Source: SG8-41 sp044867805
Lineage (GTDB): Bacteria > Pseudomonadota > Gammaproteobacteria > Burkholderiales > SG8-41
Direction of reading: 5' to 3'
Length of the DNA stretch: 20,862 nucleotides
Assembly (NCBI GenBank): GCA_044867805.1
Contig: JBIOVQ010000253.1
Span: forward strand, 1 to 20,862
The notes beneath the pieces are model-generated. The model worked only from the letters and a program-made list of their open reading frames with translations. It was not told where the DNA came from and did not search any database. Made by a program: the position numbers and the translations under genes. Within the stretch, counting starts at the first letter, position 1. Every line of letters starts with the position of its first letter. Below, piece by piece: positions 1 through 7,912 of the stretch.

Positions 1-141
1 CCCAAGCTGCTGCGCGAGCTCAAGCCCGGCACGCGGGTGGTTTCCCACGCATTCAGCATGGGCGACTGGAAGCCCGAGCGCACGGCGGAGGTCTCCGGCA
101 CGACCGTCTACCTCTGGCGCATCCCGCAGCGCAAAACCTGA
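1..141 (+). CDS. C-terminal fragment of a probable class I SAM-dependent methyltransferase (5' end outside window)
   Basis: An open frame runs from the first base to a TGA at 139-141 and gives 46 residues. The visible part (LLRELKPGTRVVSHAF, then MGDWKPERT and a final TVYLWRIP) matches the usual tail of class I SAM-dependent methyltransferases of the methyltransferase-25 type. In that family the 'ELKPGTRVVSH' strand follows the SAM-binding core and the protein ends in a beta strand with a short YLW motif. The SAM-binding glycine motif itself lies outside the window, so the substrate cannot be judged. No terminator was recognised after it; the next gene has its own promoter signal 26 bases downstream. 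Confidence 0.6.
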   Translation, partial: PKLLRELKPGTRVVSHAFSMGDWKPERTAEVSGTTVYLWRIPQRKT

Positions 142-166
142 CCGCCCGACCTTCCGCGGCGTCGTC

Positions 167-195
167 TTGACCCCGCCGTGGGGCAGGAATAATCT
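167..195 (+). promoter_or_regulatory. Putative sigma70 promoter of the first molybdenum hydroxylase pair
   Basis: A TTGACC -35 hexamer at 167-172 and a TAATCT -10 hexamer at 190-195 are separated by 17 bases. The spacer holds a C-run and G-run dyad (CCCCGCC, then GGGGCAGG). The same arrangement recurs before the second pair at 3331-3360, which strengthens the call. The 142-333 gap holds nothing else I recognise. Confidence 0.45.
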
Positions 196-333
196 TCCCC
201 GCAGCACCGTTATCACAAGAGCCGCGGCCCGCAGGGCACCGGCGACGGACCCGAGGGGATACCAACACGGACGCGCGGCGCGGTCTAGTGCCACTTGCGT
301 GCGCGGACCGCCCACCAATGCGCAGGAGGAGCC

Positions 334-798
334 ATGATCAAGCTGACCGTCAATGGAAGATCTCGCGAGGTAGACGTCGTTCCCAGCACGCCGCTGCTGT
401 GGGTGCTGCGCGACACGCTCGGCCTCACGGGCACCAAATTCGGCTGCGGGGCGGCGCTGTGCGGCGCTTGCACCGTTCATGTGAACGGCGAACCGGTGCG
501 CTCCTGTAACACGGAGGTGTCGCAGGTCGCGGGCAAGAGAATCACCACCATAGAAGGCCTGTCCCGGGACGGCGGACACCCGGTCCAGAAAGCCTGGATC
601 GCCGAACAGGTGCCGCAATGCGGCTACTGCCAGTCGGGACAGATCATGTCCGCTGCGGCGCTGCTGGCGCGCAACAAGAGCCCGAGCGACGCCGACATCG
701 AGAAGGCGATGGTGGGCCACATCTGCTCCTGTGGAACCTACAACCGCGTCCGCAAGGCGATACACGCCGCGGCGGCGACGATGAGAAAGGGGGCCTGA
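334..798 (+). CDS. (2Fe-2S)-binding small subunit of a molybdenum hydroxylase (IorA type), copy 1
   Basis: This 154-residue protein is the iron-sulfur subunit of a two-subunit molybdenum hydroxylase and passes electrons from the molybdopterin subunit outward. The plant-ferredoxin-like N-terminal domain has cluster cysteines C38, C43, C46 and C58 (GCGAALCGAC). The C-terminal helical domain holds the second cluster with C96, C99, C131 and C133 (QCGYC, then ICSCGTY). The ATG at 334 was chosen because AGGAGGA lies just upstream; the frame is open further upstream to 295 but without a ribosome site. It lacks a signal peptide, as expected if it is exported by hitch-hiking on the Tat-targeted partner. 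It ends one base before the large-subunit start. The substrate is unknown; isoquinoline, nicotinate-like heterocycles and aldehydes are all used by relatives. Confidence 0.93.
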   Translation: MIKLTVNGRSREVDVVPSTPLLWVLRDTLGLTGTKFGCGAALCGACTVHVNGEPVRSCNTEVSQVAGKRITTIEGLSRDGGHPVQKAWIAEQVPQCGYCQSGQIMSAAALLARNKSPSDADIEKAMVGHICSCGTYNRVRKAIHAAAATMRKGA

Positions 799-799
799 C

Positions 800-2980
800 A
801 TGCGCGCCACAGTCAATCGGGGCCGTAGAGACTTCCTCAAGGCCGGCGCCGCCGCCGGCGGCGGGCTGGTGATCGGCCTCCACCTGCCGAACGTCGCGGG
901 GGCGGCCGAGGGACCGGCCAAGCTCAATGCCTACGTCAAGGTCGGCACCGACAGCAGGGTGACGTTCGTGTGCGGGCAGGTGGAGATGGGACAAGGCGTG
1001 CACAACGGGCTTTCCATGCTGCTCGCCGAGGAGCTCGAAGTCGAGCTCAAGAACGTGCGCATCGAGCAGGGCGGCATCGACCCGGCGTTCGGCAACCCGC
1101 GCTACATCGGGTTCAAGGCAGTGGGCGGCTTTCAGGCCACCGGGGGGAGCTCGAGCATCCGCAATTTCGGCAACAAGGTGCGGCACGCAGGTGCGGCGGC
1201 ACGCTTCATGCTGATTTCAGCGGGCGCCGAGAGAATGCAGGTATTGCGGTCGGAGTGCGTGGCCGAGAACGGCCACGTGGTTCACAAGCCCAGCGGCAGG
1301 AAGGTGTCCTACGGCGCGGTCGCGAACGATGCGGCGAGGCAGGTGGCGCCAGACGAACCGGCGCTGAAGCAGCCGTCCGAATTCAGGATCGTCGGAAAAG
1401 CGACGCCGCGCCAGGACGTGCCGCTCAAGGTCACCGGAAGAGCGATCTACGGCCTCGACGTCAAGCGCCCCGGCATGCTCGTCGCCACGGTCATGCGCTG
1501 CCCGGTGTTCGGCGGCAAGGTCAAGAGCTACAACGCCGAGCGGGCGCTCAAGGTGGCCGGCGTGAAGAAGGTGGTGCAAATCAGCTCCGGTGTCGCGGTC
1601 GTCGCCGACAGCTTCTGGGCGGCAAAGAAGGGTCGCGATGCGCTGGAAGTCACGTGGGACGAGGGGCCGCTCGCGAAGGTCAGCTCGGCCGACCTGTACA
1701 GTCAGTGGGCGGCCCTCGCCAAGGGCCCCACCGCCGCCGAGCGGCTGAAGACGGGCGACGTCGCCGCGGCGCTGGCGGGAGGCGCAAAACGGGTGGAGGC
1801 GGCCTACGAGCTCCCCTTCCTCGCGCACGCCTGCATGGAGCCCATGAACGCAACCGCGCACTTCAAGGGCGATTCGTGCGAGATCTGGGCCTCGACCCAG
1901 GCGCAATCGTGGAACCAGCATGCGGTCGCCCAGGCGACCGGCCTGCCGCCCAAGGCGGTCACGGTGCACACGACCTATCTCGGGGGCGGTTTCGGACGGA
2001 GGCTCGAGAGCGACTACGTGGTCGAGGCGGCCGAGACTTCGCGCGCCGCGGGCAACGTGCCGGTGAAGGTGGTTTGGACGCGCGAGGACGATCTGCAGCA
2101 CGACTTCTACCGCCCGGCTTCGCACAACGTCCTGCAGGCCGCGCTCGGCGCGGACGGCATGCCGACGGCGTGGCGCCACCGCATCGTGGGAACGTCCATC
2201 CTGCAGTACTTCAAGACCTTCGGGCACTTTCTGCGCAAGGACGGCCACGACCCCACCTCCACGCAGGGCGCCGGGGACTACTTCCCGTACGACATCCCCA
2301 ACGTGCTCGTGGACTACGTGAACAACAACCAGGGGGTGCCATCCGGATTCTGGCGTTCGGTCGGCAACACGCAGAACGGCTTCATCCTGGAGAGCTTTGT
2401 CGATGAGCTGGCGCACGCGGCCGGCAAGGACCCGTACCAGTACCGGCGCCAGCTCTTCGGGAAGCCGCATGCGGCGCGGCTGCGCGCGGTGCTCGACCTC
2501 GCGGCGGAGAAGGCGGGATGGGGCAAGTCCTTACCCGCCGGCGTGCATCGCGGGATCGCGGCGCATTTCGCCTACGGCGGCTACTGCGCGCAGGTCGCGG
2601 AGGTGTCGGTGGCGAAGGACGGGAAGGTCAAGGTGCACCGCGTGGTGGCGGCGATCGACTCGGGCTGGGTGGTCAACCCCGACATGGTGCGATACCAGGT
2701 CGAAGGCGCGATCTACTACGGCCTCAACGCCGCGCTCTACGGCGAGATCACCATCCGCAACGGGCGCGTCGAGCAGTCGAACTTCAACGACTACAAGATG
2801 GCGCGCATGGACGAGATGCCGAAGGTCGAGGTGCACATACTGGAAGGCAAGGGCGAGCAGGGCGGCGCCGGGGAGCCCGGCACCAATCCGATCTCGCCCG
2901 CGGTGTGCAACGCCATCTTCGCCGCGACTGGCAAGCGCATCCGCAAGCTACCCATCAAGCCGGAGATGCTGCGCACCTAG
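800..2980 (+). CDS. Molybdopterin-binding large subunit, xanthine dehydrogenase family (IorB / periplasmic aldehyde dehydrogenase type), copy 1
   Basis: This 726-residue protein is the catalytic subunit that hydroxylates an N-heterocycle or oxidises an aldehyde at a molybdopterin cytosine dinucleotide cofactor. A Tat signal is visible at residues 8-14 (GRRDFLK), followed by a hydrophobic alanine/glycine stretch ending near VAGAAEG, so the enzyme should be folded in the cytoplasm and exported. The a/b hammerhead domain lies at about 195-290. The cofactor-binding loop LGGGFGRR is at 394-401, and the expected catalytic glutamate is E692 in GAGEPG near the C-terminus. Length is typical of IorB-like single-chain large subunits. 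The ATG follows the small-subunit stop by one base with a purine-rich GAGAAAGGGGG site. No XdhC-like chaperone gene is nearby. Exact substrate cannot be read from sequence. Confidence 0.92.
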   Translation: MRATVNRGRRDFLKAGAAAGGGLVIGLHLPNVAGAAEGPAKLNAYVKVGTDSRVTFVCGQVEMGQGVHNGLSMLLAEELEVELKNVRIEQGGIDPAFGNPRYIGFKAVGGFQATGGSSSIRNFGNKVRHAGAAARFMLISAGAERMQVLRSECVAENGHVVHKPSGRKVSYGAVANDAARQVAPDEPALKQPSEFRIVGKATPRQDVPLKVTGRAIYGLDVKRPGMLVATVMRCPVFGGKVKSYNAERALKVAGVKKVVQISSGVAVVADSFWAAKKGRDALEVTWDEGPLAKVSSADLYSQWAALAKGPTAAERLKTGDVAAALAGGAKRVEAAYELPFLAHACMEPMNATAHFKGDSCEIWASTQAQSWNQHAVAQATGLPPKAVTVHTTYLGGGFGRRLESDYVVEAAETSRAAGNVPVKVVWTREDDLQHDFYRPASHNVLQAALGADGMPTAWRHRIVGTSILQYFKTFGHFLRKDGHDPTSTQGAGDYFPYDIPNVLVDYVNNNQGVPSGFWRSVGNTQNGFILESFVDELAHAAGKDPYQYRRQLFGKPHAARLRAVLDLAAEKAGWGKSLPAGVHRGIAAHFAYGGYCAQVAEVSVAKDGKVKVHRVVAAIDSGWVVNPDMVRYQVEGAIYYGLNAALYGEITIRNGRVEQSNFNDYKMARMDEMPKVEVHILEGKGEQGGAGEPGTNPISPAVCNAIFAATGKRIRKLPIKPEMLRT

Positions 2981-3005
2981 CCGCGTCTTGTCCGGGGCGA
3001 ATCGA

Positions 3006-3034
3006 GCGGGGCGGGTATCCGCCCCGCTTTTTTT
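3006..3034 (+). terminator. Rho-independent terminator after the first molybdenum hydroxylase pair
   Basis: A perfect 9-bp GC stem (GCGGGGCGG at 3006-3014 with CCGCCCCGC at 3019-3027) closes a 4-base loop and is followed by seven T. It lies 26 bases after the large-subunit stop. Confidence 0.9.
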
Positions 3035-3202
3035 GCGCGCCCGCTCAGCAACAATCCTGGTGGTGGCGCCTGATGACACTGACTACCTCGTCCGGCTCGC
3101 GCTTCCACCAGTTGCGGGCGGAGCCCTACGCATACGGGCATCCGGGTTCTCGAGCTCTACCACATGTGGCGCGCCCCTCCCGTGCGGCCGTGACAAAACC
3201 CA

Positions 3203-3273
3203 GATACGAGATGCGGGATGCGAGATAACAGCTTGATGGAACATCCCGTATCCCGTATCCCGTATCCCGGATC
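3203..3273 (+). repeat. Inverted pair of heptad tandem repeats (GATACGG type)
   Basis: The left arm (3203-3227) is made of heptads GATACGA, GATGCGG, GATGCGA and GATA. The right arm (3242-3273) reads on the other strand as GATCCGG, then GATACGG three times, then GATG. The arms are inverted relative to each other around a 14-base loop, so the whole can fold into one long imperfect hairpin. It sits in the gap between the two molybdenum hydroxylase operons. The rest of that gap (3035-3202) shows no gene. Confidence 0.8.
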
Positions 3274-3330
3274 GCGAGGTTGACCGGCGTTCATCGGCGG
3301 TTGCATTCGGGTTTTCCGCTATGCGGCCTA

Positions 3331-3360
3331 TTGACCCGCCCCGGGGGGCGGGAATAGGAT
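3331..3360 (+). promoter_or_regulatory. Putative sigma70 promoter with dyad spacer, second molybdenum hydroxylase pair
   Basis: TTGACC at 3331-3336 and TAGGAT at 3355-3360 are 18 bases apart. The spacer region carries an inverted repeat of 8-base arms (CCCGCCCC and GGGGCGGG, 3335-3352) that resembles the spacer of the promoter at 167-195. Both are followed by a GGAATA and then a TTCCCC block. Confidence 0.45.
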
Positions 3361-3396
3361 TTTTCCCCATCATCCCGGCATGCCAGAGGAGGCCTC

Positions 3397-3849
3397 ATGG
3401 TCCAAATCAACGTCAACGGAAAATCCCAGCGGGTGGACGTCGAGCCCGGGACGCCCCTGTTGTGGGTGCTACGGGACGTGCTGGGGCTGACAGGCACCAA
3501 GTACGGCTGCGGCATCGCGCAGTGCGGAGCCTGCACGGTGCACGTGAACGGGGAGCCCATGCGCTCCTGCTCGCTGCCGGTGTCCGCGGCCGCGGGCAAG
3601 CGCATCACCACCATCGAGGGCCTGTCCGCGGATTCGTCGCATCCGCTGCAGAAAGCGTGGATCGCCGAGCAGGTGCCCCAGTGCGGCTACTGCCAGTCGG
3701 GGCAGATCATGCAGGCGGCGGCGCTGCTCGCGAAGAATCCGGACCCGTCGCGCGGCGACATCGTGAAGCACATGAACGGCAACATCTGCCGCTGCGGCAC
3801 CTACCATCGCATCATCGCCGCCATCCAGCGCGCAGCGAAGGAGGCATAG
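3397..3849 (+). CDS. (2Fe-2S)-binding small subunit of a molybdenum hydroxylase (IorA type), copy 2
   Basis: This 150-residue protein is a clear paralogue of the small subunit encoded at 334-798. Both share the stretches GTPLLWVLRD or close variants, GACTVHVNGEP and QKAWIAEQVPQCGYCQSGQI. Ferredoxin-type cluster ligands are C38, C43, C46 and C58, and the second cluster uses C96, C99, C131 and C133 (here NICRCGTY, the more usual form, against HICSCGTY in copy 1). AGAGGAGG at 3385-3392 sets the ATG at 3397. There is no signal peptide, so it is expected to be co-exported with the large subunit that starts three bases after its TAG. It carries electrons from molybdenum to an outside acceptor that is not encoded as a third subunit here. 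Confidence 0.93.
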   Translation: MVQINVNGKSQRVDVEPGTPLLWVLRDVLGLTGTKYGCGIAQCGACTVHVNGEPMRSCSLPVSAAAGKRITTIEGLSADSSHPLQKAWIAEQVPQCGYCQSGQIMQAAALLAKNPDPSRGDIVKHMNGNICRCGTYHRIIAAIQRAAKEA

Positions 3850-3852
3850 CCC

Positions 3853-6018
3853 ATGGATACAACCCGCAAGTCCGGATTCGATGTTTCGCGCCGCCGCTTT
3901 CTCCAGGGCGCCGGCGGACTCACATTCTGCATCGCGATCGGCACCGACGGCATACGCCTCGTGCCGGAGGCGCAGGCCTCCACGGCGCGCTCCGTCAACG
4001 CGTGGGTCCGCATCGCGCCCGACGGCATGGTGACGATCCTGAGTCCCGGCGCCGAGATGGGGCAGGGCTCGATGACGTCGCTGCCGCTCATCGTGGCGGA
4101 AGAGATGGATGCCGACTGGTCGAAGGTGGCGATCGAGTGGGCGCCGGCCGATGCCGGGGTCTACGGCTATACCATGAACAACAACCGCATGATGGCGATC
4201 GTGGGCAGCCGGGCGGTGATGCTGTACTTCAACCAGCTGCGGGTGGCCGGCGCGCAGGTGCGCAAGGTGCTGGTCGCGAACGCGGCGCAGAAGTGGGGTG
4301 TGGACCCGGCATCGCTCAAGACGGAGCCGGGCTACGTCGTGGACCCGGCCGCGGGCCGGCGCATGAGCTACGGCGAGATCGCGGCATCCGGCACGGTCCC
4401 CGCCACGCTCCCGGCCGTGGACAAGGGCGAGCTCAAGGACAAGAGCCAGTTCCGGCTCATCGGCAAGTCCGTGCCGCGCCGCGATATTCCGGCCAAGGTG
4501 AACGGCACGGCGCAGTACGCGATGGACGTGCGCCTGCCAGGGATGGTTTACGCGACCTCGCGGCATACGCCCGTGCATGGGGGCGAGCCCGAGAGCTGGA
4601 ACGAGGACCGGGTGAAGGGCATGAGCGGCGTGATTGGCGTCGTGCGCCTGCCCGACGGCGTTGCCGTGCTCGCCGACAGCCTGCCGCACGCGCTCGCGGC
4701 GCGCGGCGCGCTCGAAGTGAAATGGAAGCCCGGCAAGGCGGAGGGATTCGATTCGGTGAAGGCCCTGGAAGACACCTACGCCAAGGTGCACGCGGATCCC
4801 GCCGCCAGGAAGCAGACGCTCGATTCGAAGGGGGACGTAAAGGCCGCTTTCGGTTCCGCGGACAGGACCTACAAGTCGGAATACCGCAGCGACTACGGCT
4901 ATCACGCGCAGATGGAGCCCTTGAACGCCGTGGCGCGCTTCAACGCCGCGGGCGACCACGTGGAGGTCTGGGAGGGCACCCAGGCGCCGGACGTGTCCCG
5001 CGGCAGGATCGCCAGGGCGCTCGGCTTCAAGCCCGGGCAGGTCACCCTGCACCAGTGCTTCATGGGTGGCGGCTTCGGCCGCCGGACGCTGGGCGACTAC
5101 GGCACGGAAGCGGCCCTCATCGCCCGGGAAGCGCGCAAGCCGGTGAAGCTGGTGTGGACGCGCGAGGAGGACCTGGGCTACGGCATGTTCCGTCCGGAGG
5201 CCTACCAGTGCCTGGAGGCGGCGCTCGACAAGGACGGCAAGGTTGCTGGCTGGCAGCATTGCGTGGTTGGCGACGGCGGCGTGCTGCTCGCGACCGGCAT
5301 CAAGATCCCCTACTACCAGGTCCCCAACCAGCACATCGAGATGCGCGGCGTGCCCCATGGCGTGCGGCTCAAGCACTGGCGGGCGGTCGGGCATGTCTTC
5401 AACGTGTTCGCGATCGAGTCGTTCGTGGACGAGATGGCGGCGGACCTGGGCATGGACCCGGTGGATTTCCGCTTCCAGCGCATGTCCATCTCGCCGCGCG
5501 CGCGGGCGGTCTTCGAGAAGGCCGCGCAGATGTCGGCCTGGAAGGCGCCGCGGCCGGCGGGCCGGGCGCTCGGTATTTCCATCAGCGAGCGCTCGGGTTC
5601 TCTCGGCGCCGGCGTTGCCGAGATCTCGCTCGACCGCGCCAGCGGCAGGATCCGGGTGCACAAGGTATGGGTGGCCGTGGACGGCGGCCTGGTCGTGCAG
5701 CCCGCGGCGGCGCAGGCCAACGTCGAAAGCGGCATCATCTACGGGCTCTCGAGCGTGCTGCACGAGCGCGTGACGCTGAAAGGCGGCGTCGTCGAGCAAA
5801 GCAACTTCCACGACTACCACGTGGAGCGCATGTCCGACACGCCGGAGGAGCTGCATGTCGAGTTCGTCGACCGCGACGCGGCGCCGAGCGGTCTCGGCGA
5901 GATCGGCAATCCGTGGGTCGCCGCGGCGGTGGCCAACGCCTTCTACCGGCTTACGGGCAAGCGGCTGCGCCACATGCCGTTTACTCCGGCACGGGTGCTC
6001 GAAACGCTCAAAGCCTGA
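3853..6018 (+). CDS. Molybdopterin-binding large subunit, xanthine dehydrogenase family (IorB / periplasmic aldehyde dehydrogenase type), copy 2
   Basis: This 721-residue catalytic subunit pairs with the small subunit just upstream; GAAGGAGG at the end of that gene is its ribosome site. A Tat motif is visible at residues 13-18 (SRRRFL) before a hydrophobic stretch, which places the enzyme in the periplasm. Family landmarks are AEMGQGSMTSLPLIVAEEMD in the N-terminal part, MGGGFGRR in the middle and GLGEIGNP near the end, where E683 is the expected catalytic base. It has the same layout as copy 1 but has diverged over most of its length, which suggests an old duplication and different substrates rather than a dosage effect. 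Relatives act on isoquinoline, nicotinate derivatives or aldehydes; I cannot choose between them. Confidence 0.92.
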   Translation: MDTTRKSGFDVSRRRFLQGAGGLTFCIAIGTDGIRLVPEAQASTARSVNAWVRIAPDGMVTILSPGAEMGQGSMTSLPLIVAEEMDADWSKVAIEWAPADAGVYGYTMNNNRMMAIVGSRAVMLYFNQLRVAGAQVRKVLVANAAQKWGVDPASLKTEPGYVVDPAAGRRMSYGEIAASGTVPATLPAVDKGELKDKSQFRLIGKSVPRRDIPAKVNGTAQYAMDVRLPGMVYATSRHTPVHGGEPESWNEDRVKGMSGVIGVVRLPDGVAVLADSLPHALAARGALEVKWKPGKAEGFDSVKALEDTYAKVHADPAARKQTLDSKGDVKAAFGSADRTYKSEYRSDYGYHAQMEPLNAVARFNAAGDHVEVWEGTQAPDVSRGRIARALGFKPGQVTLHQCFMGGGFGRRTLGDYGTEAALIAREARKPVKLVWTREEDLGYGMFRPEAYQCLEAALDKDGKVAGWQHCVVGDGGVLLATGIKIPYYQVPNQHIEMRGVPHGVRLKHWRAVGHVFNVFAIESFVDEMAADLGMDPVDFRFQRMSISPRARAVFEKAAQMSAWKAPRPAGRALGISISERSGSLGAGVAEISLDRASGRIRVHKVWVAVDGGLVVQPAAAQANVESGIIYGLSSVLHERVTLKGGVVEQSNFHDYHVERMSDTPEELHVEFVDRDAAPSGLGEIGNPWVAAAVANAFYRLTGKRLRHMPFTPARVLETLKA

Positions 6019-6047
6019 TTCGTTGTCCCGGTAACGATCGGAAGGAG

Positions 6048-6074
6048 AGGCCGCGATTCCGCGGCCTTTTTCTT
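6048..6074 (+). terminator. Rho-independent terminator after the second molybdenum hydroxylase pair
   Basis: AGGCCGCG (6048-6055) and CGCGGCCT (6060-6067) form a perfect 8-bp stem around ATTC and run into a T-rich tail (TTTTTCTT). It lies 29 bases after the large-subunit stop. The stretch 6075-6197 shows no gene. Confidence 0.88.
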
Positions 6075-6197
6075 GTCGGCATCGGCTTCCCGTGGTACGT
6101 CCCGGTGCCGCGCGCGCATGACGCGGTGCAGCGTGAAGGGGAGGGGCTGCGGTGGGCGCTCGCCATCAAGCGGGGTTCCGCACAGTGGACTCGCGCG

Positions 6198-6226
6198 TTG
6201 TAACGGGCACGACGCGGCGCTAAGAT
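6198..6226 (+). promoter_or_regulatory. Putative promoter of the cytochrome b561 / beta-propeller operon
   Basis: TTGTAA at 6198-6203 and TAAGAT at 6221-6226 are 17 bases apart. The site lies upstream of the cytochrome c remnant and about 120 bases before the cytochrome b561 start, after a strong terminator, so some promoter is required here. Confidence 0.35.
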
Positions 6227-6245
6227 TTCCGTCCCCGCTCGCCGC

Positions 6246-6335
6246 GTGACGAAGCGTCAGATGCCGCCCTGGGGTGACCTGTTCAAGGCCGAGTGCATCG
6301 ACGCGCTGTGGGCGTACGTGATGGCCGGGGAAAGG
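6246..6335 (+). pseudogene. Remnant of a c-type cytochrome C-terminus
   Basis: The frame starting at the GTG at 6246 reads QMPPWGDLFKAECIDALWAY followed by VMAGE. This is the standard last helix of small c-type cytochromes: the MPPWG methionine loop followed by an 'IDALWAYV' helix. No CxxCH haem site is present in front of it, and the frame has no stop at the expected place but runs on into the cytochrome b561 gene in another frame. It therefore looks like a deletion remnant and not a working gene. Periplasmic relatives of the upstream enzymes often have a cytochrome c third subunit encoded at exactly this position. Confidence 0.5.
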
Positions 6336-6345
6336 CCACAGCGCG

Positions 6346-6885
6346 ATGCAACCCCAGAGCTACCCTCAAACGGCCGTTGCGCTGCACTGGGCGCTGGCAG
6401 CAGTGATCTTCATCCTCTACGGACTCGGCTGGTACATGGTGGGCATCCCGAAGGGCACCCCGCCGGTGGCTTACTACTACAATCTGCACAAGTCGATCGG
6501 CATCGTCGCCGCGCTGCCGATCGCGTGGCTGATTCTCTGGCGGGCCACGCATGTTCCTCCGCCGCTGCCGGGCTCGCTGCCCGCCTGGCAGGTGCGGGCG
6601 GCGCATGTCAATCACCTGCTGTTCTATATCTGCCTCGTGGTGCTGGTCGTGAGCGGCTTCATCGAGTCGAATTTCACCAGGTTCGGCATCAGGTTCTTCG
6701 GCTATCCGCTGCCCAGGCTGTTCCTGGAAGACAAGAGCCTCTACTGGATATTCAACCGCATCCATGTTTACACCTCTTATTTTTTCGCGGCCTTGGCGGC
6801 GGTTCACATTGCCGCCGCGCTGAAGCACCTGCTTGTTAATCGCGACCGGGTGTTCCACCGCATGTGGTTCGGGAGATCATCATGA
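6346..6885 (+). CDS. Cytochrome b561 family di-haem membrane protein
   Basis: This 179-residue integral membrane protein belongs to the bacterial cytochrome b561 family (CybB-like), which moves electrons between periplasmic carriers and the quinone pool. Four hydrophobic segments lie at about 10-33, 47-66, 88-106 and 138-160. Candidate haem histidines sit in the expected helices: H14 (ALHW), H48 (LHKSIG), H87/H90 (AAHVNH), H140 (RIHVY) and H154 (AVHIAAALKH). Length is usual for the family. A GGGGAAAGG site lies 10 bases before the ATG. Its stop overlaps the next start as ATGA, so it is translationally coupled to the beta-propeller gene. It is a plausible electron exit for one of the upstream periplasmic dehydrogenases, an inference from position only. 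Confidence 0.9.
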   Translation: MQPQSYPQTAVALHWALAAVIFILYGLGWYMVGIPKGTPPVAYYYNLHKSIGIVAALPIAWLILWRATHVPPPLPGSLPAWQVRAAHVNHLLFYICLVVLVVSGFIESNFTRFGIRFFGYPLPRLFLEDKSLYWIFNRIHVYTSYFFAALAAVHIAAALKHLLVNRDRVFHRMWFGRSS

Positions 6886-7829
6886 TGAATCCATGGATCA
6901 GTTGTCTGCTGCTGGGCACCGCTATCGCGGCGGCGCCCGTCTGGGCCGGGCTCGCCCTGGTGGGCAACGAGAACGGCGGCACGATCTCACTGATCGACAC
7001 CGTCAAGGACGAAGTCGTCGGCGAGATCAAGACCGGCGGCAAGCCGCGCGGCACGGCGATCCACGCGGCGCGCAAGCTCGCGTACGTATCCGACCAGCCG
7101 AACAATGCTCTCCTGGTGATCGACCTCGAGAAGCGCGCCGTGGTGAAGAAAATCGACCTCGGCGAATCGCCCGAGGGCGTGTACATCTCGCCGGACGGAA
7201 AGCTCGTCAACGCCTCGGTCGAGCTCACCAACAGCGTCGTCTTCATCGACACGGCAAGCGGCGAAGTCGCGTTCCGGATCAAGATCAAGGGGGAGAATCC
7301 CGAGCACGCGGTGTTCTCTCCGGACGGCCGCTTCGTCTATGTCAGCGCCGAGGAGGACGACAAGCTCGAGGTCATCGACGTCGCGGCGCGCAAGCTGGTG
7401 GCGCAGCTCACCGTGGGAACGCGCCCGCGGGGCATCGCCTTCACCCCGGACGGCACCAAGGCCTACGTCGCCTGCGAGCGCGCCGATACCGTGTACGTGC
7501 TGGACGCGCGAGAGCACCGAATCCTGCGCACCATCAAGGCGGGCCTGCGCTCGAACGGCCTCACCATGCATCCCGACGGCAAGCGCCTCTATCTCAGCAA
7601 CGGCGGAGACCATAACGTCATGGTGATCGACACCGCCGCTGACAAGGTCGTGGCGACGATACCGGTGGGCCAGCGCCCCTGGAACATGGCCATAACACGC
7701 GACGGCGCCAAGCTCTACGTTGCGAACGGCCGGTCGAACAGCGTATCGGTGATCGACACCGCGAAGAACGCGGTGATCAAGACCATTCCGGTCGGCAAGA
7801 CGCCGTGGGGCGTGCACATCCTCGAATAA
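6882..7829 (+). CDS. Exported YVTN beta-propeller protein, PQQ-dependent catabolism-associated type
   Basis: This 315-residue protein has an N-terminal signal peptide (positive end short, hydrophobic core 6-21, likely cut after PVWA at residue 22). Behind it is a seven-bladed propeller built from about seven repeats of some 42 residues, each with a 'VIDT...VV..I.VG..P.G....PDG...YV' pattern. It contains no haem or metal motif that I can see. The family is often found next to PQQ-dependent dehydrogenase genes, and one such gene lies in this window on the other strand; the biochemical role is not established. The ATG at 6882 overlaps the cytochrome b561 stop (ATGA), with GGGAG at 6871-6875 as ribosome site. 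The frame is open back to 6864, but that start has no ribosome site. Confidence 0.87.
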   Translation: MMNPWISCLLLGTAIAAAPVWAGLALVGNENGGTISLIDTVKDEVVGEIKTGGKPRGTAIHAARKLAYVSDQPNNALLVIDLEKRAVVKKIDLGESPEGVYISPDGKLVNASVELTNSVVFIDTASGEVAFRIKIKGENPEHAVFSPDGRFVYVSAEEDDKLEVIDVAARKLVAQLTVGTRPRGIAFTPDGTKAYVACERADTVYVLDAREHRILRTIKAGLRSNGLTMHPDGKRLYLSNGGDHNVMVIDTAADKVVATIPVGQRPWNMAITRDGAKLYVANGRSNSVSVIDTAKNAVIKTIPVGKTPWGVHILE

Positions 7830-7875
7830 GACGCCAGCCGCCGGCCGGTGGTCAACCCGCTCTGTTCGAACCCGC

Positions 7876-7906
7876 ACTGACAACTGACGGCTGACTGCTG
7901 ACGGCT
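7876..7906 (+). repeat. Single array of degenerate heptads (RCTGACN)
   Basis: Four consecutive 7-base units are visible (ACTGACA, ACTGACG, GCTGACT, GCTGACG) followed by GCT. The array fills the short gap between the convergent beta-propeller and multicopper oxidase genes. Unlike the arrays at 3203 and 17808 I see no inverted partner arm. I see no clear terminator in this 83-base gap. Confidence 0.65.
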
Positions 7907-7912
7907 CGCGGG

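Noticed and set aside
3120..3180. tRNA-like segment on the minus strand (GGTAGAGC-like text)
   Set aside because: No acceptor stem, anticodon arm or T-arm can be drawn around it.
3321..6203. Very long open frames overlapping the real genes (for example 3321-6203 plus, 3469-5973 minus, 13232-15163 plus, 15209-17164 plus)
   Set aside because: They are arginine- and alanine-rich shadow frames of high-GC genes. They lack any recognisable domain, and the overlapping frames have clear families and motifs.
6882..7829. Haem d1 nitrite reductase (NirS/NirN-like) identity for the propeller
   Set aside because: There is no CxxCH domain and the blades follow the regular YVTN pattern; no other denitrification gene is present.
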